A DNA stretch of 64,000 nt from Mycolicibacterium hodleri (GTDB lineage Bacteria; Actinomycetota; Actinomycetes; Mycobacteriales; Mycobacteriaceae): contig NZ_JACKTL010000052.1 of NCBI RefSeq assembly GCF_025822245.1, positions 1 through 64,000 on the forward strand. Direction: 5' to 3'. Positions 24,987 to 33,719 of the stretch are shown here, piece after piece. The notes beneath the pieces are model-generated. The model was not told the DNA's origin and did no database searches. It was given only the letters and a program-made list of their open reading frames with translations. How positions within the stretch are numbered: position 1 is the stretch's first letter; every line of letters starts with the position of its first letter. A program made the translations under genes and the position numbers.

Positions 24987-26620
24987 GGCGAGATCCTCTG
25001 GATGGTGAGCAGGTTGCGGGCGAGGTTGTCGACGTCGGGGGTTCCGAGCCCGCTGACCAGGTCGTAACCCGGTCCCGCGATGTCAACGGCATTGCCGCCC
25101 AACGTCACGTCGCGGAAGGCGGGCAGCGGCGCGCCCTGAGCGATGCGGTAGAGCAGGGGGTTGATGTCGCCGATCTCGCGACCACCGTTCTCCTTCAAGA
25201 ACTGTGTCATCACCGCGGTCAGCCCCGCCCAGATGGGTGCCGACTGCGAGGTTCCGCCGCCGACGACGTTGTCGCCGTTGAGCACGATCTTCACCCCGGT
25301 GAACGGGTCGGCGACGGCGGAGATGTCCGGGGTCAGTCGCTTGCCCGTATTGCGGTCCGCGGGAATCTGTCCGGAGGCAACCTGCTGCCACGGGGGCCGG
25401 TCGAAGAGCGTCGACACGCCCCCGCCGGTGCCCTGAGAGAGCGGCACGTCGAACCACGCCTGCTCGGCGAGCCACTTGCCCTGGGCGTCGGTGGACAAAG
25501 TGGTGCCCCCGACGCTGGTCATCTCGGGAACGGAGGCAATGGAATCCAGCCCGACGTCGGCCGGTCCGGGTGGTGAGTCCCAGTCGTCACCGCCCTTGCA
25601 CTCGAGGCCGGCGAGGTCGCCGCTGGCGTTGAACGCGGTGGTGCCGTTCTCGTGGGCGTCGGCGAGCGCGGAGCGGACCGGCTCCAAATCCGCTGCGGTG
25701 AGCAGCTTGTCGCAACCCCAGCCGATCGAGAGGCTCCAAATCGACCCGGGGAACTTCTCATTGGTGTCCTCGAGCATCTGCCCGATCTTCTGGAAGGCGC
25801 CGTCACCCTGGACGGTCGGTCGGGCGTTGACCACGACCAATTTGGCGTCGGGTGCAATCGCATGGGCGACTTCGAGATCCATCGTGGTCTCGCCGTACGG
25901 CTCGTTCAGTTGGTCGCCGACGACGGTGGGGGTGAACTTGGGTAGTGCGTTCTGGGTGGCGAACATGTCGAGGTCGGACTGAGCGAAACCGTTGAAGGCG
26001 AAGATGACGATCGTGGTGCCCTTGCCGGTGAAGCCGCTGCGTGCCATGCCTGCCGCGTTGTAGGTGTTGAGCAGGGCGGTGGGCGTCAGTCCGCGGTCGG
26101 GGACGTCGAGCGGCAGGATGTCGGGCCGTGACTCGTGATGCGGTGTGTAACTGAGGATTCGGCCTAGCTGCAGCACTTCACCCCGTAGTGGCGTGGGTAC
26201 CTCCGGCTGCTGCGGTGAGGCGTAGAACTCTTGGCCACGCCGGCCGAGGTAGTCGTGGACCTCGACGGCGAAGGCCGCTGCCACGTGGTCGGGCGGCCCC
26301 TCCACCACGGCCCAGCCGTCACTGGTGCGCCATTGCACGGAGAGACCGTGCCGGCTCGCCCAGTCGATCAGCGCAACGGGACGACGGTCGTCGTGCAACA
26401 TCGCGGTGAGTTGGACGTGGTTGCCGCGGGCCGGTCCCAGATCGGTCGACGCGGCCAACAGCGAGGCAAAGGGTCCGTCGATCACGTTGGACCGGTCGGC
26501 GTCCGGGGCGATCCGCAGATCGGAGGCCAGCGCCAGAACGGCCAGCATGATGACGGGCAGCAGCCACGGCCAGGCATTCGAACGCCTGGTCCGTGGTGCT
26601 GTCACGGTCGGTGACGGCAT
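24983..26620 (-). CDS. Secreted S53 (sedolisin) family peptidase
   Basis: 545 residues. An N-terminal hydrophobic segment (WLLPVIMLAVLALA, about 19-32) acts as signal or anchor. A prodomain of about 150 residues precedes the catalytic domain. The sedolisin triad is visible as E244 and D248 (GETTMD), oxyanion D335 (NASGD) and S458 (GGGTSQSAP). The C-terminal calcium-site region is also typical (FRDVTLGGN, AGPGYDLVSGLGTPD). Such enzymes are acid endopeptidases or tripeptidyl peptidases outside the cell. It is first in an operon with two membrane proteins of unknown role. Confidence 0.9.
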   Translation of the reverse strand: MPSPTVTAPRTRRSNAWPWLLPVIMLAVLALASDLRIAPDADRSNVIDGPFASLLAASTDLGPARGNHVQLTAMLHDDRRPVALIDWASRHGLSVQWRTSDGWAVVEGPPDHVAAAFAVEVHDYLGRRGQEFYASPQQPEVPTPLRGEVLQLGRILSYTPHHESRPDILPLDVPDRGLTPTALLNTYNAAGMARSGFTGKGTTIVIFAFNGFAQSDLDMFATQNALPKFTPTVVGDQLNEPYGETTMDLEVAHAIAPDAKLVVVNARPTVQGDGAFQKIGQMLEDTNEKFPGSIWSLSIGWGCDKLLTAADLEPVRSALADAHENGTTAFNASGDLAGLECKGGDDWDSPPGPADVGLDSIASVPEMTSVGGTTLSTDAQGKWLAEQAWFDVPLSQGTGGGVSTLFDRPPWQQVASGQIPADRNTGKRLTPDISAVADPFTGVKIVLNGDNVVGGGTSQSAPIWAGLTAVMTQFLKENGGREIGDINPLLYRIAQGAPLPAFRDVTLGGNAVDIAGPGYDLVSGLGTPDVDNLARNLLTIQRISP

Positions 26621-26666
26621 GGTGTCGTGACGTGGTCCCGCGACGGATTCGTGAACCGACGGAATG

Positions 26667-26933
26667 TCAGTTGTCGCCGGGGATGGCCGTCGGTGCGGGG
26701 GGCGCCTTGACCGGAGGTGTGAACAGGTTGCCGCCCGTGGGGTTGATCGACTTCTCGGTGGGCGTCACCGAGGGGGCCGACGTCGACGACGATGGGGCGG
26801 TGGTCGTGGTGGGCGTGGTTTCGGGGGCCTTGTTCGAACTGCCGCCGCACGCTGCGGTCAGGCCGACCATCGCGACGACGGCGGCCCCTCCTGCGTAGGC
26901 CGCGACACGGCGAGCCAGGCGATGTGACCTCAT
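26667..26933 (-). CDS. Small lipoprotein, Ser/Thr/Pro-rich
   Basis: 88 residues from ATG 26933, which has AAGGA about nine bases upstream. The signal peptide ends in the lipobox LTAAC, so Cys about 29 would be lipidated. The mature part is almost entirely Thr/Ser/Pro/Ala (TTPTTTTAPSSSTSAP), a likely disordered and perhaps glycosylated linker. It lies next to imuA', comparable to the small membrane protein gene Rv3395A. The frame extends upstream to 27182, but that would bury the signal peptide. Confidence 0.75.
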   Translation of the reverse strand: MRSHRLARRVAAYAGGAAVVAMVGLTAACGGSSNKAPETTPTTTTAPSSSTSAPSVTPTEKSINPTGGNLFTPPVKAPPAPTAIPGDN

Positions 26934-27174
26934 GATGCTGTCCTTACTAATCCCCGAATTGCGAACGCGTGTCCTTCGGCGAATCGCGAGGCGATTCCGC
27001 ACGGTCCCTGGTGCTGGACGCGCGCACCAGCCCCATCCCGAAGCGGGTTCCGGTGACAAAACTCTAGCTGACCACGGGAACGACCACGCAGGTATTTCAC
27101 TGGAGGCGTAGAGGGGCCTCCCGGTGACCTCGACCCGCTTGACGGTGTCAGAGGGTAAGTGTTTACTCGTCCAA

Positions 27175-27190
27175 TCGAACATATTTTCGA
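27175..27190 (+). promoter_or_regulatory. LexA (SOS) box of imuA'-imuB
   Basis: TCGAACATATTTTCGA fits the mycobacterial SOS consensus TCGAAC-N4-GTTCGA with one mismatch. It lies 38 bp before the chosen imuA' start. LexA control of this operon is known in M. tuberculosis. Confidence 0.88.
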
Positions 27191-27227
27191 ATTAGGGAAC
27201 GAGTCGGATGGTGCGGAAGGTGTTCTC

Positions 27228-27935
27228 GTGGCAGTCGTGATGGATGTGACTCAGTCCGGGAAAAGCCGCGCTGAACAGGTGGAACACCTTCGACGCAAGA
27301 TGGCCGAGGTGTCCGGCAGGACGTCGCCCACGGCGGGTGCGACGCACCGCGGTTCCATGCCCTCGCGCGCCTCGATTCCGACCTCGGAAAATTTGCTGCC
27401 GATGCCGGAATCGCTGTCCGAACTGCTGCCTGACTCGTTGCCGCGGGGTTCGGTCGCGGTGCTGTCGGGAGCCCGGTCCCTGCCGCTTCGATTGGTGGCC
27501 GCGGTGACGGCGGCGGGTGGGCATGCGGCGATCGTGGGTCAGCCGGGCGCGGGTCTGCTTGCCGCCGTCGAGATGGGTGCCGACCTGAGCAGGCTTGCGG
27601 TGATCCCCGACCCCGGTGCCGATCCGGTGGAGGTGGCTGCGGTGCTGATGGACGGATTGGATTTGGTGGTGCTCGGCCTGGGCGGACGGGCGGTCTCGCC
27701 GACCAGGGCGCGTGCCGTCACGGCGAGGGCGCGGCAGAAGGGATGCACCCTGCTGGTCGTCGACGGCGACTGGCACGGAGCCTCGGCACGGCTGGAGTCG
27801 AGGGTCTCCGGTTTCGAGGTGACGGGTGCGGGCGCCGGTGCCCCCACCCCGGGATGCGGACGGATAAGCCGGGTGAGGTTGGCGACCAAGGCCTCCGGCC
27901 GCTCGGTCGGTCTCGCCCGAGTAGTGGGCGGATGA
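27228..27935 (+). CDS. imuA': SOS mutasome component ImuA'
   Basis: 235 residues from GTG 27228, chosen for GGAAGG at 27215-27220; an upstream GTG at 27159 would overlap the LexA box. RecA-like fold without an obvious Walker A (RGSVAVLSGARSLPLRLVAAV takes its place). With ImuB and DnaE2 it forms the damage-inducible mutasome responsible for SOS mutagenesis. ImuA' contacts ImuB through its C-terminus in M. smegmatis. imuB begins two bases after its stop. Confidence 0.9.
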   Translation: MAVVMDVTQSGKSRAEQVEHLRRKMAEVSGRTSPTAGATHRGSMPSRASIPTSENLLPMPESLSELLPDSLPRGSVAVLSGARSLPLRLVAAVTAAGGHAAIVGQPGAGLLAAVEMGADLSRLAVIPDPGADPVEVAAVLMDGLDLVVLGLGGRAVSPTRARAVTARARQKGCTLLVVDGDWHGASARLESRVSGFEVTGAGAGAPTPGCGRISRVRLATKASGRSVGLARVVGG

Positions 27936-27936
27936 C

Positions 27937-29535
27937 GTGCCAGGCCGAGTGCTGGCCATCTGGTGCATGGACTGGCCCGCGGTGGCGGCGGCTGCCGCGG
28001 CGGGTCGGCCGGCGACCGATCCCGTCGTGGTCACCCTGGCCAATCGCGTCGTGGCGTGCTCGGCGTCGGCTCGCGCGGCCGGGGTGCGCCGGGGGCTTCG
28101 TCGCAGGGAGGCGCAGGCGCGCTGTCCCAGCGTCCACGTCGTCACCGCCGACCCCAGTCGCGACGCCAGGCACTTCGAAGGCGTGACGGCGGCCGTCGAC
28201 GAGGTCGTGCCACGTGCGGAGGTGCTGCGACCAGGCCTGCTGGTGTTGTCGGTGCGGGGCGCGGCCCGTTACTTCGGGTCGGAGCAGTCGGCCTCGGAGC
28301 GGCTGGTCGACGCCGTCGCCGCGGCCGGCGCGGAATGCCAGGTGGGCATCGCCGACCAGTTGGCCACTGCCGTATTCGCCGCTCGCGCCGGCTGCATCGT
28401 CGAACCCGGCCGGGACGCGGCCTTCCTGGCCGCCCTGTCGATCCGGCAGCTGGCCACCGAACCCAGCCTGTCGGCACCCGGTCGGGACGATTTGGCCGAC
28501 CTGTTGTGGCGCATGGGGATTCGCAGCATCGGGCAGTTCGCCGAGCTGTCGCGTACCGACGTGGCTTCCCGGTTCGGGGCCGATGCGATCTCCGCCCACC
28601 GGTTCGCCCGCGGGGAGTCGATGCGCGGGCCGTCGGGTCGGGAGTCACCACCGGAGCTCGACGCGGTCATGGACTGCGATCCACCGGTGGACCGGGTCGA
28701 CGCCGCCGCCTTCGCCGGCCGCTCGCTGGCCGGCGAGCTGCATCGCAGCCTGGAGGCGGCGGGGGTGGGCTGTACGCGGTTGGCGATCCATGCGGTCACG
28801 GCCAACGGTGAGCAGATGCACCGTGTCTGGCGCTGCGCCGAGCCGCTGACCGAGGATGCCACGGCCGACCGGGTGCGCTGGCAGCTCGACGGCTGGCTGA
28901 ACCGTCGGCGCGAGGGGCGCCCGGCCGGGCTCGGTGGCCCGATCGTCACCCTGCGGCTGCAGCCGGTGGAGGTGGTGTCGGCCTCGGCGTTGCAGCTGCC
29001 GCTGTGGGGTTCCTCCGGTGACGACGACCGGTTGCGGGCCCGTCGGGCACTGGTCCGCGTCCAGGGACTGCTCGGGCCGGAATCGGTGCAGGTGCCGGTG
29101 CTCAGCGGCGGGCGTGGGCCCGCCGAGCGCATCACCTTCACGCCGTTGGGCGACGAGCCCGTACCTCGGGCCGATCCGGGCCAGCCCTGGCCCGGGCAGC
29201 TCCCCGAACCGTCGCCGGCCGTGCTGCTCGACGATCCGGTGGAACTGCTCGACGCCGAGGGCAATCCGGTCCGGGTGACGGGGCGGGGGTTGTTCTCGGC
29301 TGATCCGGTGCGGCTGACCGGGGACGGCCGAAGGTCGGGACGGTTGAGGTGGTGGGCTGGCCCGTGGCCGGTGGACGAAAGGTGGTGGGACCCGCAGGAG
29401 TCGGGGAAGGCGGGGCGCACGGCGCGGGTGCAGGTACTGGTCGAGGAACCGGGAGGTCGAGGCGACGTGGTCGACCGGGCGATGCTGCTGTGCTATCGGC
29501 AGCGGCAGTGGTTCTTGGAGGGGGTCTACGAATAA
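27937..29535 (+). CDS. imuB: ImuB, inactive Y-family polymerase adaptor
   Basis: 532 residues, DinB/UmuC-like. Where active Y-family enzymes have DxD and SxDE acidic motifs, this protein reads IWCMDWPA and VLSVRGAA, so the catalytic carboxylates are missing, as known for ImuB. The beta-clamp motif QLPLWG lies at residues 353-358. The C-terminal about 170 residues, rich in Pro and Trp, contact ImuA' and DnaE2. It is the hub linking the translesion polymerase to the sliding clamp. GTG 27937. Confidence 0.93.
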   Translation: MPGRVLAIWCMDWPAVAAAAAAGRPATDPVVVTLANRVVACSASARAAGVRRGLRRREAQARCPSVHVVTADPSRDARHFEGVTAAVDEVVPRAEVLRPGLLVLSVRGAARYFGSEQSASERLVDAVAAAGAECQVGIADQLATAVFAARAGCIVEPGRDAAFLAALSIRQLATEPSLSAPGRDDLADLLWRMGIRSIGQFAELSRTDVASRFGADAISAHRFARGESMRGPSGRESPPELDAVMDCDPPVDRVDAAAFAGRSLAGELHRSLEAAGVGCTRLAIHAVTANGEQMHRVWRCAEPLTEDATADRVRWQLDGWLNRRREGRPAGLGGPIVTLRLQPVEVVSASALQLPLWGSSGDDDRLRARRALVRVQGLLGPESVQVPVLSGGRGPAERITFTPLGDEPVPRADPGQPWPGQLPEPSPAVLLDDPVELLDAEGNPVRVTGRGLFSADPVRLTGDGRRSGRLRWWAGPWPVDERWWDPQESGKAGRTARVQVLVEEPGGRGDVVDRAMLLCYRQRQWFLEGVYE

Positions 29536-29537
29536 CG

Positions 29538-29558
29538 ATTGTGCACAATTGAATTGTG
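29538..29558 (+). promoter_or_regulatory. OhrR operator (overlapping palindromes)
   Basis: ATTGTGCACAAT (29538-29549) and CACAATT-G-AATTGTG (29544-29558) are both perfect palindromes and overlap by six bases. The second is close to the OhrR box pattern TACAATT-AATTGTA known in other bacteria. It precedes ohrR-ohr. Confidence 0.75.
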
Positions 29559-29573
29559 AGCTACGGTTTTGGC

Positions 29574-30050
29574 ATGGCGGTTCTGAGCGTCGATCGGCAA
29601 CTGTGCTTCGCCCTCTATTCGGCGTCACGGGCGATGACCGCGGCCTACCGACCGGTCTTGGCGGAGATGAACCTCACCTATCCCCAGTACCTCGTGCTCT
29701 TGGTGCTGTGGGAGGCCGCGACTGCCGAGGGGCGCGTCACCGTCGGCCAGCTCGGCGAACGTCTCCAGCTGGACTCCGGGACGCTGTCTCCGCTCCTGAA
29801 GCGGTTGGAGGCCAACGGGTTCGTCCGTCGCGAGCGCTCGCGGGACGACGAGCGCCTCGTCGAGGTCACCCTCACCGAGAGCGGACGCTCCCTGGAGAGC
29901 CGCGCGCAGTGCGTCCCCGAACGACTGTTCGCGTCCACCGGCATCACCGAGCAAGACGCCGCCGACCTGCGTGATGCGGTGCGACGGCTCACCGAGGCGC
30001 TCGCCGCGTCACCCGACGCTTCCCACGCACGATCCACGAGTCCGCACTAG
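29574..30050 (+). CDS. ohrR: MarR-family organic peroxide sensor OhrR
   Basis: 158 residues. The N-terminal QLCFALYSASRAM holds the reactive Cys (C11 from this start) that is oxidised by organic hydroperoxides. The Tyr pair in LTYPQYLVLLVLWE and the winged helix (VTVGQLGERLQLDSGTLSPLLKRLEANGFVRRERS) are typical. ATG 29574 is preferred over GTG 29556, because the intervening codons look non-coding and overlap the operator. It represses itself and ohr, 24 bp downstream. Confidence 0.9.
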   Translation: MAVLSVDRQLCFALYSASRAMTAAYRPVLAEMNLTYPQYLVLLVLWEAATAEGRVTVGQLGERLQLDSGTLSPLLKRLEANGFVRRERSRDDERLVEVTLTESGRSLESRAQCVPERLFASTGITEQDAADLRDAVRRLTEALAASPDASHARSTSPH

Positions 30051-30073
30051 GAATCACACGAAGGGAAACCGCA

Positions 30074-30496
30074 ATGAAGACCTTGTACACCGCAGAGGCG
30101 TTGGCCACCGGCGAAGGGCGCGACGGACAGGCCAGGAGCGCCGACGGCAGGTTGGACCTCCAGCTGGCCATTCCCAAAGAGATGGGCGGCAGCGGCGACG
30201 GCACCAATCCCGAACAGCTGTTCGCCATCGGCTATGCCGCCTGCTTCCACTCGGCGCTGCGACTGGTCGCCCGGCAGGAGAAGGCGGACGTCTCGGATTC
30301 GACGGTGGGCTCGAGGGTGTCGATCGGCACGCTCGACAACGGCGGCTTCGGTCTCGCGGTGGAGCTGGAGGTCACCTTGCCCAACGTCGACCACGCCACC
30401 GCACAGGCGCTCGCCGAGAAGGCGCACCAGGTCTGCCCCTACTCGAACGCGACCCGCGGGAACATCGACGTCACCCTCGTGGTGACCGACGACTGA
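30074..30496 (+). CDS. ohr: Organic hydroperoxide resistance protein Ohr
   Basis: 140 residues of the OsmC/Ohr family. The peroxidatic C57 (GYAACFHSAL) and resolving C121 (HQVCPYSNATRGN) are both present. Reduces organic and lipid hydroperoxides using dihydrolipoyl or similar thiols. ATG 30074 follows GAAGGG. Directly downstream of ohrR, the usual regulator-enzyme pair. It converges on iunH with three bases between stops. Confidence 0.95.
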   Translation: MKTLYTAEALATGEGRDGQARSADGRLDLQLAIPKEMGGSGDGTNPEQLFAIGYAACFHSALRLVARQEKADVSDSTVGSRVSIGTLDNGGFGLAVELEVTLPNVDHATAQALAEKAHQVCPYSNATRGNIDVTLVVTDD

Positions 30497-30499
30497 CGC

Positions 30500-31573
30500 T
30501 CACCCGAGGGTGGCGGCGAAGGGTCCCACCCGCGCGATGAACCGGTCGAAGAAGACCTCCGGGTCGACGTCGACTCCGATGTGCGCGTTGGGGTATCGGC
30601 CCCAATGTCCACGCCAGTCGGCGACCGTCATCCCGCGGGTGAGGGTGCCCGTCAGCTCGACGTCGACGGTCGCCTGCCGGCAGCCGACGAGGTCGGGGTC
30701 CAGTGCCACCGCGGCGGCGAGGGGATCGTGCAGGTGGGCCAGGTAACCCTCGCCCTGGTCGAAGTGGAACTCGAAGTAGAAGCGCATCGCGTCCTCGAGC
30801 ACGCGTATCAGCGGGTTCGACGCCGCCGATCTGGTCCCTCGGTCGTCGAGCACGCTCATCGGCGTGGTGGCCGACCCGGCCGCCGCCGCCAGCCGGCTGA
30901 GGGTCGCAGGTGTCATCACGGCATTCTCGGTCAGGTTGAGCCCCAACACGATTGGCAGGTGCGTCGGCTTGTCCAGCCCCCACGCCGCACCCCACACGGT
31001 GAAGACCTCCGAGCCCGACTCCGGGTCGACGTTGATGTTCCACTCGGCCACCGGGGTGGTGTTGCCGCGGTAGTCGAACGCGCCGCCCATGATGACGAGC
31101 CGTCGCAACAACCGGGGCAGGCTCGGTTCGAGGCGCATGGCGAGTGCCAGATTGGTCAACGGTCCGGTGACCAGGCCGACGAGCTCACCCGGGTGCTCGC
31201 GGGCCGCACGCACCCAGGCCGTGGCGGCGTCGTAGTCGGTGAGTCGGCCGTCGCCGGCCGGTAGTCGGGCGTAGCCGAGGCCCTCGGGGCCATGGGTGTC
31301 CTCGGCGGTGCGCAGCGGCATCGCCAACGGACGTTCCGAACCCCTCGACACCGGGACGTCGCCCGCACCGCAGAGGGCGAGCAGCCCAAGGTTGTTGACG
31401 CAGACCTGGTCGACGGGCACGTTGCCCGCGGTCGAGGCGACGCCGACGAGCTCGGCGTCCGCACTGGCCAGTAGGTAGGCGAGCGCCATCGCGTCGTCCA
31501 CACCCGTGTCGACGTCGGCGAAGACGGGCAATCGAGTCGTCACGTCCGCGCCCGCCCTCACGACCTCCGTCAC
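30500..31573 (-). CDS. iunH: Nucleoside hydrolase
   Basis: 357 residues. The inosine-uridine nucleoside hydrolase Asp cluster DVDTGVDDAMAL (about residues 20-31) binds calcium and the ribose. STAGN and the late HDPLAAAVALDP (metal and base contacts) complete the family pattern. Cleaves ribonucleosides to base and ribose in purine or pyrimidine salvage. Position next to acrA1 matches Rv3393. Start ATG 31573; a shorter start is possible because Rv3393 is about 308 residues. Confidence 0.92.
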   Translation of the reverse strand: MTEVVRAGADVTTRLPVFADVDTGVDDAMALAYLLASADAELVGVASTAGNVPVDQVCVNNLGLLALCGAGDVPVSRGSERPLAMPLRTAEDTHGPEGLGYARLPAGDGRLTDYDAATAWVRAAREHPGELVGLVTGPLTNLALAMRLEPSLPRLLRRLVIMGGAFDYRGNTTPVAEWNINVDPESGSEVFTVWGAAWGLDKPTHLPIVLGLNLTENAVMTPATLSRLAAAAGSATTPMSVLDDRGTRSAASNPLIRVLEDAMRFYFEFHFDQGEGYLAHLHDPLAAAVALDPDLVGCRQATVDVELTGTLTRGMTVADWRGHWGRYPNAHIGVDVDPEVFFDRFIARVGPFAATLG

Positions 31574-31597
31574 GCGGCCAACACTAGGGCGGGGCCG

Positions 31598-33619
31598 TCA
31601 CCAATGCACACCAGGTACCAGTCGGACCGCCCGCTTGATCGGTCCCGGTGTGCGCAGGTTCACCAAGCCCGGGCCCAGCATGCGAACGGGTCGTCTCGGC
31701 CGTCGCGTCGGCTGGTGCTCCGTGGGCGTGGCGACTCCTCGGGCGGCCGGCGAATCGGGATAGCCGAGATACAACTGGTGCAGGATCCGACGGGACAACC
31801 CGGGTGCGAAGTAGTGCCCGACGTCGGCCAGCGTGCCGACCGGCGTGTCGATCCTGGCGGGCTTGTCCACCAGCCCGCGGACCACCATCGCGGCCGCGTG
31901 GTCCGCGGTGATGGCGGGCATCGGGTTGAGCTTGCGCGACGGCGCGATCATCGGTGTCTTGACCAACGGCATGTGGATGCTGGTGAAGGTGATGTGGTCC
32001 GAAAGCGTTTCGGTGCCAACCACTTCGGCGAAGGAGTCGAGTGCGGCCTTGCTGGGAACGTAGGCGCTGTACTTCGGGCTGCTGGCCTGTACGCCCGCGC
32101 TCGACACGTTGACGACGTGGCCGAAGCGACGTTCGCGCCAATGGGGTAGCAGTGCAAGCACCATGCGCACGGACCCGAAGTAGTTCACCGCCATCACGCG
32201 CTCGTAGTCGTGCAGCCGGTCGGTGGAGGCCGACACCGACCGCCGGATCGAGCGGCCCGCGTTGTTCACCAGGTAGTCGACGTGGCCAAACCGACCGAGG
32301 ATGTCCTTCACGGTGTGATCCACCGACGCCGAATCGGTGACGTCACAGGTGAATGCGTGCGCGTCGCCACCGGCCTCGCGGATCTCGGCGACCAGGTCGT
32401 CGAGTGCGTCGGCGTTGCGCGCCAAGGCGAACACGCGCGCCCCGCGTTCGGCCACCGCGAGGGCGGAGGCCCGGCCGATGCCACTGGACGCACCCGTGAT
32501 GACGACGTGGCGGCCGACCAGCGCACCCGCAGGATCGTCGCGGCGGGCCCGGTCCGGGTCCAGGTGCTCGGCCCAGTAACGCCACAGCAGGGGTGCGTAG
32601 GACGCGAAGTCGGGAACCCGTATTCCGCTGTCGCGCAAGGCCTCTACGGCATTGTCGGAAGTGAACGTCGGGGCAAGGTCGACGACGTCGAGGATCTCCG
32701 CCGGGATGCCCAGTTGGGTGGCTGCCATGTTGCGCAGGATCTTGGCCCGTCCGGTGGCGGTGAGCAACGGCGTCGCCAACGACCCGGGCAGTGAGCCACG
32801 GAGCTCCGGCAAACGTGCCTCCTTGGCCACGCCGCGGTAGATGTGCGTCAGGCCAATCGATTTCGGTGCCGTCAGGTGGAACGTCTGCCCGTCTCGGTCG
32901 GGGAGGTGCATGAGCGTCGCGACGGCGTCGACCACGTAGTCCACGGGGACGACGTTGGTGCGGCCGGTGTCGGGCAGCATGATCGGCGTGTATCTCGGCA
33001 GCACGGCCAGCTTCGCGAGCAGCCCGAAGAAGTAGTACGGACCGTCGACCTTGTCCATTTCGCCGGTGCGGGAGTCCCCGACGACGACGGCGGGCCGGTA
33101 GACCCGGTATCGCAAACCCGGTGCGGCGCGGACCAGCATCTCTGCTTCGAACTTCGTCTGGTGGTACGGCGTCGGCAAATCCTGTGCGACGTCGAAGTCG
33201 TCCTCGGTGTACACGCCGGGAAAGGTGCCGGCGACCGCGATCGAGGACACGTGGTGCAGGGTGGCGTCCACCCGCAACGCCAAGTCGACCACCGCCTTCG
33301 TACCGTCGACGTTGGCGGCGCGTTGAGCCTCGTCGTCGGCCGTCACGTCGTAGACGGCGCCGCAGTGCACGACGTGGTCGACGGATCCGAGTTCGGCGAC
33401 GGCCGCCTCGGACAGGCCCAGGTTGGCTGACGTCAGGTCTCCCACCAGCGGTTTCACGCGTTCGCCCCACTGTGCGGCGAGCCGCTCGAACCGGGACAGC
33501 GACTCCCGGCGGACCAAGATCCAGACGTCGGAATCGTCGGTTCTGGCCAGAATCGCGGACACGACGCGGCGGCCAATGAACCCGGTACCGCCGGTAACGA
33601 CATAGCGCATGCGAGACAT
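31598..33619 (-). CDS. acrA1: Two-domain fatty acyl-CoA reductase AcrA1
   Basis: 673 residues from ATG 33619, where AGGG lies at a normal distance; MRYVV at 33610 is the alternative. The N-terminal extended-SDR domain (VVTGGTGFIG, YHQTKFEAE) reduces the acyl thioester. The C-terminal classical SDR (ITGASSGIGRASALA, NNAGRS, YVPSKAAL) reduces the aldehyde. This fusion matches Rv3391 AcrA1. The product would be fatty aldehyde or alcohol for wax esters or other lipids. It is divergent from htdY across about 100 bp. Confidence 0.9.
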   Translation of the reverse strand: MSRMRYVVTGGTGFIGRRVVSAILARTDDSDVWILVRRESLSRFERLAAQWGERVKPLVGDLTSANLGLSEAAVAELGSVDHVVHCGAVYDVTADDEAQRAANVDGTKAVVDLALRVDATLHHVSSIAVAGTFPGVYTEDDFDVAQDLPTPYHQTKFEAEMLVRAAPGLRYRVYRPAVVVGDSRTGEMDKVDGPYYFFGLLAKLAVLPRYTPIMLPDTGRTNVVPVDYVVDAVATLMHLPDRDGQTFHLTAPKSIGLTHIYRGVAKEARLPELRGSLPGSLATPLLTATGRAKILRNMAATQLGIPAEILDVVDLAPTFTSDNAVEALRDSGIRVPDFASYAPLLWRYWAEHLDPDRARRDDPAGALVGRHVVITGASSGIGRASALAVAERGARVFALARNADALDDLVAEIREAGGDAHAFTCDVTDSASVDHTVKDILGRFGHVDYLVNNAGRSIRRSVSASTDRLHDYERVMAVNYFGSVRMVLALLPHWRERRFGHVVNVSSAGVQASSPKYSAYVPSKAALDSFAEVVGTETLSDHITFTSIHMPLVKTPMIAPSRKLNPMPAITADHAAAMVVRGLVDKPARIDTPVGTLADVGHYFAPGLSRRILHQLYLGYPDSPAARGVATPTEHQPTRRPRRPVRMLGPGLVNLRTPGPIKRAVRLVPGVHW

Positions 33620-33719
33620 GGTCACCCTAGTTCCGGCAAAGGTCAACCCACCGCGCCTCGGTGCGGGACCGTCGCGCTATCGTCCGATTGAGCCGCCACC
33701 GCCTTCAAGGGAGAAGAGC

